DNA from: Actinomycetota bacterium
GTDB taxonomy: Bacteria; Actinomycetota; Acidimicrobiia; Acidimicrobiales; Microtrichaceae
Direction of reading: 5' to 3'
Assembly: GCA_009700815.1 (NCBI GenBank)
Contig: WLLG01000001.1
Span: forward strand, 1-38,840
Length of the DNA: 38,840 nt
Shown: piece by piece, positions 8,045-17,191 of the stretch
Layout of the letters: each line of letters begins with the position of its first letter
Position numbering within the stretch: position 1 is the stretch's first letter
Notes under the pieces: model-generated
Database searches by the model: none
What the model was told of the DNA's origin: nothing
The model's input: the letters and a program-made list of their open reading frames with translations, nothing else
Made by a program: the position numbers and the translations under genes

Positions 8045-9184
8045 GTGCGAGAACTCATTGCCCTTGACCTTCCAGCAGGCCCAGCATTCCTTCAGGCGCT
8101 CATCAGCGTCTGGGAAGACGGTGATGCTGCGTTGCCGCTTGACCCCAAAGCACCCCCAGCTCACAACACAGCAATACTTGGCGCTATGCGACCTGCAGCA
8201 GTCGTTGACGCTCATGGCGAGCGCCACAAACTGCCGGGATCGCTTCCCGTAGAGGATGGCGATGCGCTTGTGGTGCTCACCTCTGGCACGACAGGCGAAC
8301 CGAAGGGTGCGGTGCATACGCATCAAGGCATCGAGTACGCCGCGTTTTGTAGCTCAACTGCTGCAGGCGTCATCGCCAATTCCTGCTGGCTGGCTTGTCT
8401 CCCTCTCTCGCATGTGGGTGGACTATCGGTGGTGACCAGAGCTGTTCTGACCGGCACTGAATTGCAGATGCTTGAGCGAGCGGACCCCCAGGGGATAGCA
8501 GAGGCACAACGCCAGGGAGCAACCCATGTTTCGTTGGTGCCCACTCTCCTAGGGCGCATTGACCCAGAGCCTTTCCACAGCATCTTGTTGGGGGGCGCGG
8601 CAATCCCCATTGAACGACCCAGCAATACCATTGCCACCTACGGAATGACTGAATCGTTTGGAGGTGTCGTCTACGACGGCCTTGCTCTGAACGGAGTCGA
8701 GATGCGAACCACACCAGATGGATTGATAGAACTCCGCTCCCCCACGATGTTGCGTTCTTACCGCGATGGCAGCAATCCACTCGATGCGCAGGGCTGGCTT
8801 CGCACGGGAGATCTTGGGCTGATCGATTCCGCAACCGGAATGCTGACAGTACTGGGCCGAGTCGATGAGCTGATCGTGACAGGCGGGGAAAAAGTCTGGC
8901 CACACACTGTGGAAGCGGTACTGCTTCGACATAACGCTGTGAGCGAGGTAGCCGTGATTGGCATAGCCGACCCCGAGTGGGGCCAACGTGTCGTGGCCCT
9001 AGTAGTTCCAATGCCAGGTCAGCTTCCTCTGAGCCTGCAAGCTGCACGAGAACTCGTGCGCAATCAGTTACCCGTAGCCTCGGCTCCAAAAGAAATTCGC
9101 CTTGTCGATTCGCTGCCGCGGACATCCGTTGGCAAGATTCGTAGAATGACACTGGCGGAACAACACTCTTCGGGAGAGCGTTAG
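8045..9184 (+). CDS. menE: o-Succinylbenzoate--CoA ligase (MenE)
   Basis: This 379-aa AMP-forming ligase would activate o-succinylbenzoate to its CoA ester. It has the P-loop-like LTSGTTGEPKGAV, PLSHVGGL, the adenylate motif ATYGMTES, the hinge Asp in LRTGDLG, GRVDELIVTGGEKVWP and the C-terminal Lys in PRTSVGKIRR. It is shorter than most acyl-CoA ligases, as is normal for actinobacterial MenE. The GTG start is chosen because RELIALDLPAGPAFLQAL aligns with the usual MenE N-terminus. No good Shine-Dalgarno is present and an imperfect CACGCT box lies 7 nt upstream, so leaderless expression is possible. The VOC gene follows after 15 bp. Confidence 0.9.
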   Translation: MRELIALDLPAGPAFLQALISVWEDGDAALPLDPKAPPAHNTAILGAMRPAAVVDAHGERHKLPGSLPVEDGDALVVLTSGTTGEPKGAVHTHQGIEYAAFCSSTAAGVIANSCWLACLPLSHVGGLSVVTRAVLTGTELQMLERADPQGIAEAQRQGATHVSLVPTLLGRIDPEPFHSILLGGAAIPIERPSNTIATYGMTESFGGVVYDGLALNGVEMRTTPDGLIELRSPTMLRSYRDGSNPLDAQGWLRTGDLGLIDSATGMLTVLGRVDELIVTGGEKVWPHTVEAVLLRHNAVSEVAVIGIADPEWGQRVVALVVPMPGQLPLSLQAARELVRNQLPVASAPKEIRLVDSLPRTSVGKIRRMTLAEQHSSGER

Positions 9185-9199
9185 ACGTATGGATGATCA

Positions 9200-10072
9200 G
9201 TGAGCGAGACGAACTCAGGCGAGGACAGCGCTACTAGCGCCGAAGAAATCGGCGTGCGCTTTGACCGCGTGGCACTTGTCGTCAAGCGTCCTACCGACCT
9301 GTGGGGAATGATGGCGGAATCGCTCGGGGGGCGATTCGCTGGAAGCGGAACGGGCCAGGGCTACGGATGGACGGACCTGCGCTTCGCTAATGGATTCATC
9401 CTCGAAGGTATCCACCCCGAGGCAGCCGAAGGCGAAGAAGAGCCCGGCTCAGAAGTAGTGGAGCGGTTCTTAGAGAAGTATGGAGTCGGTCCACACCACC
9501 TGACATTTATGGTGACCGACTTGGCGGGAATGCTCGCGCGTTTACGTGCAGCAGGAATTGAGGCAGTCGCCGAGAATCACGAGGATCCCACTTGGCACGA
9601 GGCCTTTCTTCGGCCGCGAGATGCACAAGGCGTGGTCCTTCAGTTAGTGCAGATGACCGAACAGCCTGCGCAGATCCTTGATGAGCCAGAAGGGTTTCCA
9701 GAGATCGGGTTTGACCACCCCGTTGCGTCGCTCGGCCGAGTAGTACATGCCGTTCATGACCTTGCAGCGGCACTGGAGTTGTTTCGAGATCTGCTTGGTG
9801 GCCGGGTGCTGTCAACGGGCGCGGCAATTGATGGAAACCACTGGGCTGAGCTCGGATGGGGAGGCCCCGGGCGCTTGCGACTTCTCGAAGCGGCGCATGC
9901 AGAGATCGCAGAGTGGGTTGGTGACCGCCCGGGACGCGTTCGTCACCTGTTCTTCAATTTCGATGAACCCGGCTACGTACCGGGGGCACACAAAGTTGCT
10001 TCAGGTCGCTGGGTTGTTGACTGCGATGAGGTGCTCGGCACCCGCCTCGTGATTTCCTCGAGCGCTCGCTGA
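9200..10072 (+). CDS. Two-domain VOC (glyoxalase/bleomycin-resistance fold) protein
   Basis: This 290-aa protein contains two vicinal-oxygen-chelate-like halves. The first (about residues 18-152) has FDRVALVVKRPTDLW, GPHHLTFMVTDLAGML and ARLRAAGIEA; the second (about 170-285) has LGRVVHAVHDLAAALELFRDLLGG and an RHLFFNF strand. Candidate metal ligands are the paired His in PHHLTF and the Glu of HEAFLRP. The fold is clear but the substrate is not; related proteins are lyases, epimerases or dioxygenases. It starts at a GTG behind a GGATGA ribosome site, 15 bp after menE, so it may be read through from menE. It is convergent with the SDR gene. Confidence 0.72.
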   Translation: MSETNSGEDSATSAEEIGVRFDRVALVVKRPTDLWGMMAESLGGRFAGSGTGQGYGWTDLRFANGFILEGIHPEAAEGEEEPGSEVVERFLEKYGVGPHHLTFMVTDLAGMLARLRAAGIEAVAENHEDPTWHEAFLRPRDAQGVVLQLVQMTEQPAQILDEPEGFPEIGFDHPVASLGRVVHAVHDLAAALELFRDLLGGRVLSTGAAIDGNHWAELGWGGPGRLRLLEAAHAEIAEWVGDRPGRVRHLFFNFDEPGYVPGAHKVASGRWVVDCDEVLGTRLVISSSAR

Positions 10073-10089
10073 ACTAGCTTGCTGCCGCT

Positions 10090-10854
10090 TTAGAGCAGCA
10101 TGCCGCCGTCCACAACGATGCAGGTACCGGTGATCCATGAGGATGCATCAGAGGCCAAGAACAGCGCTGCACGCGCTATGTCCTCGGGTTCTCCTAAGCG
10201 ATGCAGGGGAATCATCTGAGAGATTGCATCTTCGCCTGATTCCCAGAGGGCTCGGGCCATGTCTGTCTTCACGAGACCCGGGCACAGAGCATTGACTCGT
10301 ACCCCCGGGGCAAGTTCCTTAGCCAGAGATCGCGTCAGGTGAAGCAGTGCTGCCTTTGTCACGTTGTAGTGCCCAATGCTGGTTTCGACGCTCAGGCCAC
10401 CGATAGAAGAGATGTTGATGATGTTGCCGCCATGTTCTGCCATGCTCTGCTTCCAGGCCTGCTGCGCCCAGACAAACGCCCCTCGAAGATTGACGTCATA
10501 GGTCTTGTCCAAACGGGGAAGATCAATCTCGATCATCTTGCCCATATATGGATTCGTAGCAGCGTTATTCACCAAAATATCTAAGCGACCGAACCGCTCG
10601 ATCGTGGCCGAAACGCAAGCTTCAGCAGCCTCTGGATTTCCGGCGTTCGCCTCAAAGACTGCTACCTGAGCATCACCCACCGAATCGCCAAATCGGGATT
10701 CGATCGCAGCTGCAGTCTCGACAAGAGCCGCCTCTTTACGAGAAGAGATCATGACCTTGGCACCTGCAGCTACAAACTCGGCCGCCATAGCCGCACCAAT
10801 TCCACGTGACGCACCCGTAATAAGTGCCACTTTGCCATCGAGCCTCAGGTCCAT
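10090..10854 (-). CDS. Short-chain dehydrogenase/reductase (SDR family)
   Basis: This 254-aa classical SDR shows the cofactor motif TGASRGIG (14-21), NNAA (about 95-98), catalytic Ser in NISSIGG, Tyr-Lys in YNVTK, and the C-terminal ITGTCIVVDGGMLL. It would be an NAD(P)-dependent oxidoreductase of a hydroxyl or keto group. The substrate is unknown; it is similar in layout to FabG-like and 3-oxoacyl/sugar reductases. The start ATG follows a GAGGGC ribosome site. It lies 36 bp downstream of the Gfo/Idh/MocA gene on the same strand, so the two dehydrogenases probably form an operon, perhaps for a polyol or sugar. Confidence 0.85.
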   Translation of the reverse strand: MDLRLDGKVALITGASRGIGAAMAAEFVAAGAKVMISSRKEAALVETAAAIESRFGDSVGDAQVAVFEANAGNPEAAEACVSATIERFGRLDILVNNAATNPYMGKMIEIDLPRLDKTYDVNLRGAFVWAQQAWKQSMAEHGGNIINISSIGGLSVETSIGHYNVTKAALLHLTRSLAKELAPGVRVNALCPGLVKTDMARALWESGEDAISQMIPLHRLGEPEDIARAALFLASDASSWITGTCIVVDGGMLL

Positions 10855-10890
10855 GCCCTCATTCTGCCTGAAGTTCGGGGTTGGGTTTAT

Positions 10891-11874
10891 CTAGATCTCA
10901 TCAATTCGCACGGTCGAACCCCGAGCTAGCGAAAGATCAGCGGCTAGCGCTACCCGCAGAGCATCCTCCGCAGCGCTTCCCGGGCACTGATTTGGCCCCT
11001 CGCCTGCCACGAGGTCGACAAAGGCAGCAATTTCTGCTGCGTAAGCCTGATGGAAACGAACCGGAAAACTTGGGTACGGGTCCACAGGCTGAAGGACCCC
11101 AGGGTCAGCCGAACGCAGTGGCATCTGTGGCCCTAGCCCAGCGCTCAGGGCGTCACGAGAACCAACTACCTCTGTGCGGTGGTCATAACCGACCCCGTTT
11201 TGCCGGGTACCAGTCAGCATTGCGAGCGCGCCACCTTCGAGCGTCATGATTGCAGCTGAGGTATCAACATCGTCGTAGCGGGCAAACATCTCATCTACGA
11301 GCACTGATCCGCGAGCGACCACGTCAATCGGGGTCCTGCCACTCAGCCAGGCAATCGCGTCAAAATCATGAATATGCATATCGCAAAAGATTGAGCCGGC
11401 CGTGGGCAAGTAGCTCTCATGGGGCGGCTCGTAGTCGTGACAAGCAGCGCGTATCAGGTACAGCTCACCTAGGTCACCGGACTCAACTGCGCGGCGCATC
11501 TTTACAAAGCCTGGGTCGAACCTGCGGTGGAAACCGACCTGCAACTCAATGCCTGTTGTGGCTACGTAACGAAGGCATTCCTGAGTGGCAGAAAGATCAA
11601 GCGAGATGGGCTTTTCGGAAAAGCAGGGCAAGCCAGCATCGGCTACTGATCGAACGTCTTCAGGGTGTCGAGAGGTTGGAGTAGCAACGACAACGCCTTC
11701 GCTGCGTTCGAGGAGTTCCTCAACAGTGGAACACGCCGTGGCGATTTCTTGAACACGCAGAACTGCTTGGGGATCCGGCTCGTAGACGAGCACTTCTGTC
11801 ACTCTTGGCAGTTCAGCCAGATTGGTGATGTGAGTCTGACCGATCCGTCCAGCACCCAAAACTCCGATTCGCAT
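10891..11874 (-). CDS. Gfo/Idh/MocA family oxidoreductase (inositol dehydrogenase-like)
   Basis: This 327-aa protein has the N-terminal Rossmann motif GVLGAGRIGQTH, the hallmark EKPISLD (Lys of the EKP motif), GFHRRFDPGF, and the catalytic segment DMHIHDFDAIAWLSG, which resembles the DMxIHDFD motif of myo-inositol 2-dehydrogenase (IolG). It would oxidise or reduce a cyclitol or sugar with NAD(P). A good AAAGGTG ribosome site precedes the ATG. It is followed by an SDR on the same strand. No other inositol catabolism genes are in the window, so the IolG assignment is tentative. Confidence 0.82.
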   Translation of the reverse strand: MRIGVLGAGRIGQTHITNLAELPRVTEVLVYEPDPQAVLRVQEIATACSTVEELLERSEGVVVATPTSRHPEDVRSVADAGLPCFSEKPISLDLSATQECLRYVATTGIELQVGFHRRFDPGFVKMRRAVESGDLGELYLIRAACHDYEPPHESYLPTAGSIFCDMHIHDFDAIAWLSGRTPIDVVARGSVLVDEMFARYDDVDTSAAIMTLEGGALAMLTGTRQNGVGYDHRTEVVGSRDALSAGLGPQMPLRSADPGVLQPVDPYPSFPVRFHQAYAAEIAAFVDLVAGEGPNQCPGSAAEDALRVALAADLSLARGSTVRIDEI

Positions 11875-11968
11875 TCAACACCTTTCGCAGAGAGTTGAGG
11901 AACGTTAGCGGTCCATCCATCGCTAACCCACTTCTAGCCGGCCGGGCCAATAATTCAAACGGTGGAGC

Positions 11969-12478
11969 TCAGCCCGGGTCAGCAAGCAGGTGCATGACGA
12001 GCTTGTCTCCCTTTGCCTCTGCACTAAACGCAAGGGTTGTCCCGGTGAGCGCAAGCGAGGTGCCAGCGCCAGTATCTCGAAGGTTCACATGACGACTCAG
12101 CCCGAACTTCGTGATCTGTACCTCTGTGTTCGCGCGATCAAAGCTCAGCAGTTTCTTTGTTGGGCCCGAGCCAGTTACCCAATCCAAGATATGAATCGAA
12201 CTGTCGGTGACTGCGACGAGCATGCGCACAGTAAGGCCTTGCGACCCTGCACGTGCAGTGCGCGTCGCATGAATTGCCACGCCTGCCCCAACCCCCTCGG
12301 CAAGCGAGTTCTCCGTTACTGCTTCAGCGATGCCAGCTCCAGCTACCGAAGCAACAGCAGTCGCCGCATAATCATCTTGCAAGCCAAATATTCCGGCAGC
12401 TAACACCGGGTCCGGGGTTGACGCATCTACCCCAAGGATCTGCTCTGCTTTTGCAATGAGTTCAGGTTCGTCATTCAT
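11969..12478 (-). CDS. Conserved hypothetical protein, 169 aa
   Basis: I do not recognise this protein with confidence. It has an Ala/Gly-rich middle (about residues 25-85) and a C-terminal half of alternating beta strands (VAVTDSSIHILDW, VQITKFGLSRHVNL, SLALTGTTLAFSAEAKG), which looks like a small PH/GRAM-like beta domain. There is no signal peptide. It is divergent from the DUF255 gene with 53 bp between the start codons. TATGCT lies 6 nt upstream of its ATG with no Shine-Dalgarno, pointing to a leaderless mRNA. The 94-bp gap after it, before the Gfo/Idh/MocA gene, shows no clear structure. Confidence 0.6.
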   Translation of the reverse strand: MNDEPELIAKAEQILGVDASTPDPVLAAGIFGLQDDYAATAVASVAGAGIAEAVTENSLAEGVGAGVAIHATRTARAGSQGLTVRMLVAVTDSSIHILDWVTGSGPTKKLLSFDRANTEVQITKFGLSRHVNLRDTGAGTSLALTGTTLAFSAEAKGDKLVMHLLADPG

Positions 12479-12484
12479 AGTAAG

Positions 12485-12490
12485 AGCATA
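12485..12490 (-). promoter_or_regulatory. Predicted -10 of the 169-aa gene (leaderless)
   Basis: TATGCT on the minus strand, six bases before the ATG at 12478. It matches TANNNT. Confidence 0.5.
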
Positions 12491-12519
12491 GGGAATCTGG
12501 CCAACTCGGCATTGATGGG

Positions 12520-12525
12520 TATCGT
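12520..12525 (+). promoter_or_regulatory. Predicted -10 of the DUF255 gene (leaderless)
   Basis: TATCGT, six bases before the GTG at 12532. No Shine-Dalgarno sequence precedes that start. It faces away from the -10 at 12485-12490, so the 53-bp gap holds two divergent leaderless promoters. Confidence 0.5.
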
Positions 12526-12531
12526 GACTGC

Positions 12532-14586
12532 GTGACGAACCGACTTGCGACCGAGACCAGCCCCTACCTACGCCAGCATGCCGAAAACCCCGTGGACTGG
12601 TTTCCTTGGGGACCCGAGGCCTTTGAACTTGCTCGCTCGCAGGACCGACCGGTTCTGTTGTCCGTCGGCTATTCGGCCTGCCACTGGTGCCATGTCATGG
12701 CGCACGAGTCCTTTGAGGATGAGTCCACAGCCGAACTGATGAATTCGAAATTTGTGAATATCAAGGTGGACCGCGAGGAACGCCCAGACATCGACGCCAT
12801 TTATATGGAGGCAACCCAAGCAATGACTGGCCACGGCGGCTGGCCTATGACTGTGTTCATGACACCAGAGGGTGAGCCCTTCTTCTGCGGCACGTACTTT
12901 CCAAAGGAACCACGCGGTGGCACCTTGAGCTTTACGCAACTACTCACAGCCATTGAGGATGCTTGGCAAACCCGCCGGGACGAACTCATGGAACAGGCAA
13001 CTCGACTCGTTCAGAATATTGGGCGCAACCCATCTGCAGGCACTGACGCACCGCTGCCGGTTGCACAGGTGCTCGATGAGGCAACCTTGGCCTTGCTTGC
13101 TGCCTATGACCCACAATGGGGAGGATTCGGCGGTGCGCCCAAGTTTCCGCAATCGATGAGCTTGGGACACCTGCTGCGACATGTTCGACGTACTGGGTCC
13201 GATACAGCGCTTGCGGCAGTGACAACCTCGCTTGACGCTCTTGCCGCCGGGGGAATCTATGACCATATCGGTGGTGGGTTCTCGCGGTACTCCGTAGATG
13301 AGCGCTGGTTGGTGCCGCATTTCGAGAAGATGCTTTATGACAATGCACTGCTTGGGCGGAGCTACTTATGGGCTTGGCAAGTAACTGGCGAGGAACGCTA
13401 TCTGCAGGTACTCACCGAGATTATTGACTACGTCCTTCGCGACCTTTCACATCCAAGCGGAGGCCGTTACTCCGCCGAGGACGCCGACAGCTTTGCCACT
13501 GCAGATGCAGACCACGCAGAGGAGGGTGCCTTCTATGTCTGGACCCCACAAGAGGTGGCGGAGGCTCTTGAGCAGGCAAATCTCGGTCACCTGACCGAGG
13601 AGACGCTCGCTTTCTATGGCATCTCAGAGGCAGGCAACTTTGAAGGCGCATCCATCCCAAACCGCATGCACGAACGCGGCAACCTTGAGCGCAGTGCTGG
13701 GATCAAATTGGCTCGTGCTGCTCTTTTGGAGAGCCGAGCTACTCGGCCGAGACCTGGTCTAGACAACAAAGTTCTCACCGAGTGGAATGCGCTCATGTTG
13801 GCCACCTTGGCCGAAGCAGCAGCAGCTACACAGCGCCAAGACTGGCTGGCTGCAGCAGAGTCCACTGCCAACTTCTTGTGCGAATCCTTGCGAGTGCCCT
13901 CTAGTTCGGCAACGTGTGGGCAACGCTGGCTGCGGTCATGGCAGGCCGACTTGAACCAAGGTTTGGGGGGTGCTCGACACTTGGCCTACGCCGCCGATTA
14001 CGCCGCTCTAATCGACGGATTCATCTGTCTGTATGAGGCCACCGGCACCCTGCGCTGGTTGGAAGAGGCAACGACAACAGCAGATAGCCTAATTGAGCTC
14101 TTTTGGGATATCGACGGTGGAGTGTGGACAACAGGCGAGGATGCCGAACAATTGGTCTCACGACCAAAAGACCTGATGGACAACGCAACACCTTCAGCAA
14201 ACAGCATGACAGCCGTTGGCCTGTTGCGCCTCGAAGCCCATACGGGCGAATCACGCTACGGGGAGCATGCTCGTACGATTTTGCGAACCCTCGGTGGGGT
14301 GGCCGGCAAGCACGCCATGAGCTTTGGCAATCTGCTCTGGGCGATCGAGTTACACACACTTGGAGTGACCGAGGTGGTCGTCACCGGCGACCGAGCAGAT
14401 CTTGTTCAGTTGCTGCAGAGCCGCTTTGACCCGGGCAGCATCCTGGCTTGGGGAGAGCCAGGGTCTGGGCCACTGTGGGAAGGACGCTCAGCAACGGGCT
14501 CCGATGGAGTGGCCTATGTGTGTCGGAACCATGCCTGTGGAACACCCGCAGCAAGCACAGCAGAGCTTCTGGCACAACTCGACTAG
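12532..14586 (+). CDS. DUF255 / thioredoxin-domain protein (YyaL, SPATA20-like)
   Basis: This 684-aa protein matches the widespread YyaL/SPATA20 family. The first 160 residues are thioredoxin-like and begin with TNRLATETSPYLRQHAENP; the CxxC-type motif is SACHWCHVMAHESFED (about residues 48-63). The remainder is an alpha/alpha-barrel related to six-hairpin glycosidases, with GGIYDHIGGGFSRY, WLVPHFEKMLYDNA and TEWNALML. The biochemical role of the family is not settled; N-acylglucosamine epimerase-like folding has been noted. The GTG start is fixed by the conserved N-terminus. It converges with the RND exporter gene, and a CTAG-rich repeat lies between them. Confidence 0.9.
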   Translation: MTNRLATETSPYLRQHAENPVDWFPWGPEAFELARSQDRPVLLSVGYSACHWCHVMAHESFEDESTAELMNSKFVNIKVDREERPDIDAIYMEATQAMTGHGGWPMTVFMTPEGEPFFCGTYFPKEPRGGTLSFTQLLTAIEDAWQTRRDELMEQATRLVQNIGRNPSAGTDAPLPVAQVLDEATLALLAAYDPQWGGFGGAPKFPQSMSLGHLLRHVRRTGSDTALAAVTTSLDALAAGGIYDHIGGGFSRYSVDERWLVPHFEKMLYDNALLGRSYLWAWQVTGEERYLQVLTEIIDYVLRDLSHPSGGRYSAEDADSFATADADHAEEGAFYVWTPQEVAEALEQANLGHLTEETLAFYGISEAGNFEGASIPNRMHERGNLERSAGIKLARAALLESRATRPRPGLDNKVLTEWNALMLATLAEAAAATQRQDWLAAAESTANFLCESLRVPSSSATCGQRWLRSWQADLNQGLGGARHLAYAADYAALIDGFICLYEATGTLRWLEEATTTADSLIELFWDIDGGVWTTGEDAEQLVSRPKDLMDNATPSANSMTAVGLLRLEAHTGESRYGEHARTILRTLGGVAGKHAMSFGNLLWAIELHTLGVTEVVVTGDRADLVQLLQSRFDPGSILAWGEPGSGPLWEGRSATGSDGVAYVCRNHACGTPAASTAELLAQLD

Positions 14587-14603
14587 GGGCTCTCTACCGT
14601 CTC

Positions 14604-14643
14604 GATCTAGCGAACTAGCGAACTAGCGAACTAGCGAACTAGC
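14604..14643. repeat. 8-bp CTAG-containing tandem array
   Basis: Four perfect copies of GAACTAGC (14612-14643) preceded by one variant, GATCTAGC (14604-14611). Each unit carries a CTAG tetramer, usually rare in bacterial DNA. The last unit contains the TAG stop of the convergent RND gene. It fills most of the 52-bp gap between two converging genes. Confidence 0.95.
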
Positions 14644-17116
14644 TGAGCACATCTGCGCGATGGTCCGGAACCTCGATAAATGGCGCCTCTGGGCGATCGA
14701 GCATCCCCTTGGAAACCCAGCCACGCTTGTCAGCCCACACAATGAGGGGAGGAAGAATGGTGAGCGCCGCAATGAGCGCTATTGCAATCTTGAGCGCCAC
14801 AAAGAGCCCAAAGTTCGCCAGGAGCGGCAGCGAAGAGAATGCAATAACACCTACCCCTGCTATGGCAGTCATGGCCGAGACGATGAATGCCCGACCTGTT
14901 CGACCAGCAGTGATATCGATAGCCTCACGTGGCTCAAGGCCGCGCTGACGCTCCTCGATGTATCGCAACAGAATCAGCGAGGTGAACTCGGTGCAGGTGG
15001 CGACCACGAGGGGCCCGCCAACCGCCGTCATCGGGCTGAGTTCTATGCCGAGTAGGTAGATCGCAATCGTTGCAACACCAGACGCAATGAGCACCGGCAC
15101 CATTGACAACACAGCGCGCACGAAGGAGCGCAATCGAACCCACAAGAACAAGAACACCAACCCGACGGCCAGCCAGGTGAGTTGTACCAAATTTGCCTCG
15201 AGGTTTTGCAGGAGCCCGACTCCCACGACTGCTAGTCCCGAGGGTGTCACCTTGATTCCAGTCGGAGCCTCCGTCTGACGAATGCCATCCACTACTACTG
15301 CTTGGCCTTCTAATGAGGTCGGACGAGTCAGGAAGGCAATATTGAAGTTTTCTCCGTTTGGTGATGCAGTCGAAAGCTGAATGTCTTTTGGTGCCAGATC
15401 CCAAGCTTGCTGCACATCAGCAGCAGCAGGCGAGATGTGTTTGGCACCGGGAATATCGGTGAGGTCAGACACCGTGGCCACGATGCTTGAGCCCACGAGC
15501 AACTCTTTGGAGTACTTGGCCATCTGCTCGCGTGTGAACGTGTCAACAAAGGCAACAGAGGAGTCGCTATAGAGACTGGCTGCGTCGGTGGACTGTACAA
15601 AGACTCCAAGTTCTGAAGATCCGCCGATTTCGGACTCGATGTTGCGCAGGTCTTTGATGACCTGTGAATCCTGATTTACCCAATTGATCGGGTCAGTCTC
15701 AAGCTTCAACTGCGGCTCCAAGACGCTGCCCACCACAAATACGATGACCGCTGCCACTGCGAGCCACAGCGCAGCAGTTGCTGGAAGGCTTCCCATCTTG
15801 ACTACAAGTCTGCCGAGTTTCCCCTCGCTAAAATCGCGGCCCTTGGTAGGCGACTTGTACTCACGAATGCCCAGAGCAGCAAGTGGGTTCACGATCGAAG
15901 AGATACAAATAGCGATGATGCCAACAATCAGGAGCCAACCGAACTCACGGATCATCGGGACTTTCGAGATCTGAATGGCCAAGAATGCAAACACGGCATC
16001 AAAGGTGACCACCAGCAATGCTGGGCCGAGGCCACGAGCTGCGGACTGAATCGGATGTGGGGAGCGGCCAATGATGACCTCCTCCTCAATGCGCGAATGC
16101 ATCTGGATGGCGTAGTCAATGCCAATGCCAAGCATCACCGGAAGCCCCGCAATAGTGACCAAGGTGAGTGGCACTCCAAGGTATCCGGCCAGACCAAACG
16201 CCCAGATCACGCCGATCAACACAACGAGCAGCGGGAGCAGCCTCCAGCGGACGTTGAAGAACAGCAACAGAATCACCATCATGACTGCAACGGCGATTGC
16301 GCCAAGGCCCAACATGCCGCCCTTGAGGTAATCATTAATACCTTTGAGCAACACTGGAGCACCCGTTGTGGTGACTTGCGCATCTGGGAATTTCAGAGCC
16401 TTGGTTGTCTCAACAATGGTTTCAGATGCGGCACCCTCAGCCTCGATGGACCCGTTTCCGGGTAGCCGGGTGATCATCTGAGCGTGGGTGTCATCAGGGA
16501 AGAAGGGCCGCAGAGCGAGGCGCACTTCGCCTGCATTGTCATAGAGCAAGAACTTGACCCATTCGGGATTCTCTAAGGTTTGCTGATCTGCAGGAACGGC
16601 GAGCAGTCGCTGCGTTGTAATGGCTAGGTCGGCTGTTCGCGCCTGAGCACTGACCGTATCCCCAGAAGCTTCCGCTACCTTCTGAGCGTTGAGCAGCGCC
16701 TTGGCTGCAACTGCGTTAAATGGGTTTCCATCGGGTGAAGTGACAAGCGATGCAGAAAAATCAAGTGCCGTCACCGGCGAGATCACACCAAGGACTTGAC
16801 CAGAATCACGAAGATCCTGAGCCACTGCCTCCATGGTCGCAATGCCCTCTTTCGTGAAGATCGAATCGATCTTCGCTCCGTTGTCCATGGAGATAACGGA
16901 CAACATGGCTTGGCCACCAAAGAGTTCCTGGTACGCAATGTTGTCTTTGTAGACCACATCGTTTTTGTTCAGGTAACTGTCCTGCCCGGTTGCGAATTCG
17001 AGTTTCGTGATTCCAAACCCGAGTGCAATCGTAAACACCAAGCCGATAGCCGCCACCATGCCCGCGTGCCGGCCAAGGTTGACTGCCATCCATGACCAGA
17101 ATCTCTGCATACGCAT
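14639..17116 (-). CDS. RND superfamily (MMPL/HAE3-like) membrane exporter
   Basis: This 825-aa protein has the two-fold RND layout: one N-terminal helix (about residues 15-37), a large external domain, a block of five to six helices (about 270-440) with GLPVMLGIGIDYAIQMHSR, a further helix, a second external domain, and a final block of helices (about 640-800). It resembles MMPL or HAE3-type exporters, which move lipids or other hydrophobic compounds using the proton gradient. The substrate is unknown. Starts at residue 1 or 3 are both ATG and cannot be told apart. It stands alone on the minus strand, with an RND-free neighbourhood and no adjacent regulator. Confidence 0.85.
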   Translation of the reverse strand: MRMQRFWSWMAVNLGRHAGMVAAIGLVFTIALGFGITKLEFATGQDSYLNKNDVVYKDNIAYQELFGGQAMLSVISMDNGAKIDSIFTKEGIATMEAVAQDLRDSGQVLGVISPVTALDFSASLVTSPDGNPFNAVAAKALLNAQKVAEASGDTVSAQARTADLAITTQRLLAVPADQQTLENPEWVKFLLYDNAGEVRLALRPFFPDDTHAQMITRLPGNGSIEAEGAASETIVETTKALKFPDAQVTTTGAPVLLKGINDYLKGGMLGLGAIAVAVMMVILLLFFNVRWRLLPLLVVLIGVIWAFGLAGYLGVPLTLVTIAGLPVMLGIGIDYAIQMHSRIEEEVIIGRSPHPIQSAARGLGPALLVVTFDAVFAFLAIQISKVPMIREFGWLLIVGIIAICISSIVNPLAALGIREYKSPTKGRDFSEGKLGRLVVKMGSLPATAALWLAVAAVIVFVVGSVLEPQLKLETDPINWVNQDSQVIKDLRNIESEIGGSSELGVFVQSTDAASLYSDSSVAFVDTFTREQMAKYSKELLVGSSIVATVSDLTDIPGAKHISPAAADVQQAWDLAPKDIQLSTASPNGENFNIAFLTRPTSLEGQAVVVDGIRQTEAPTGIKVTPSGLAVVGVGLLQNLEANLVQLTWLAVGLVFLFLWVRLRSFVRAVLSMVPVLIASGVATIAIYLLGIELSPMTAVGGPLVVATCTEFTSLILLRYIEERQRGLEPREAIDITAGRTGRAFIVSAMTAIAGVGVIAFSSLPLLANFGLFVALKIAIALIAALTILPPLIVWADKRGWVSKGMLDRPEAPFIEVPDHRADVLS

Positions 17117-17191
17117 GTTGTCAACCGTTCTGTGTCGAGGGAGATGGGTCGAACATAGTTCCGAATTTATGATCCACGCTCAGCAAGTGAA

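Noticed and set aside
8370..9152. A 260-codon open frame antisense to menE
   Set aside because: No recognisable motifs, and menE on the other strand has all ligase motifs in order.
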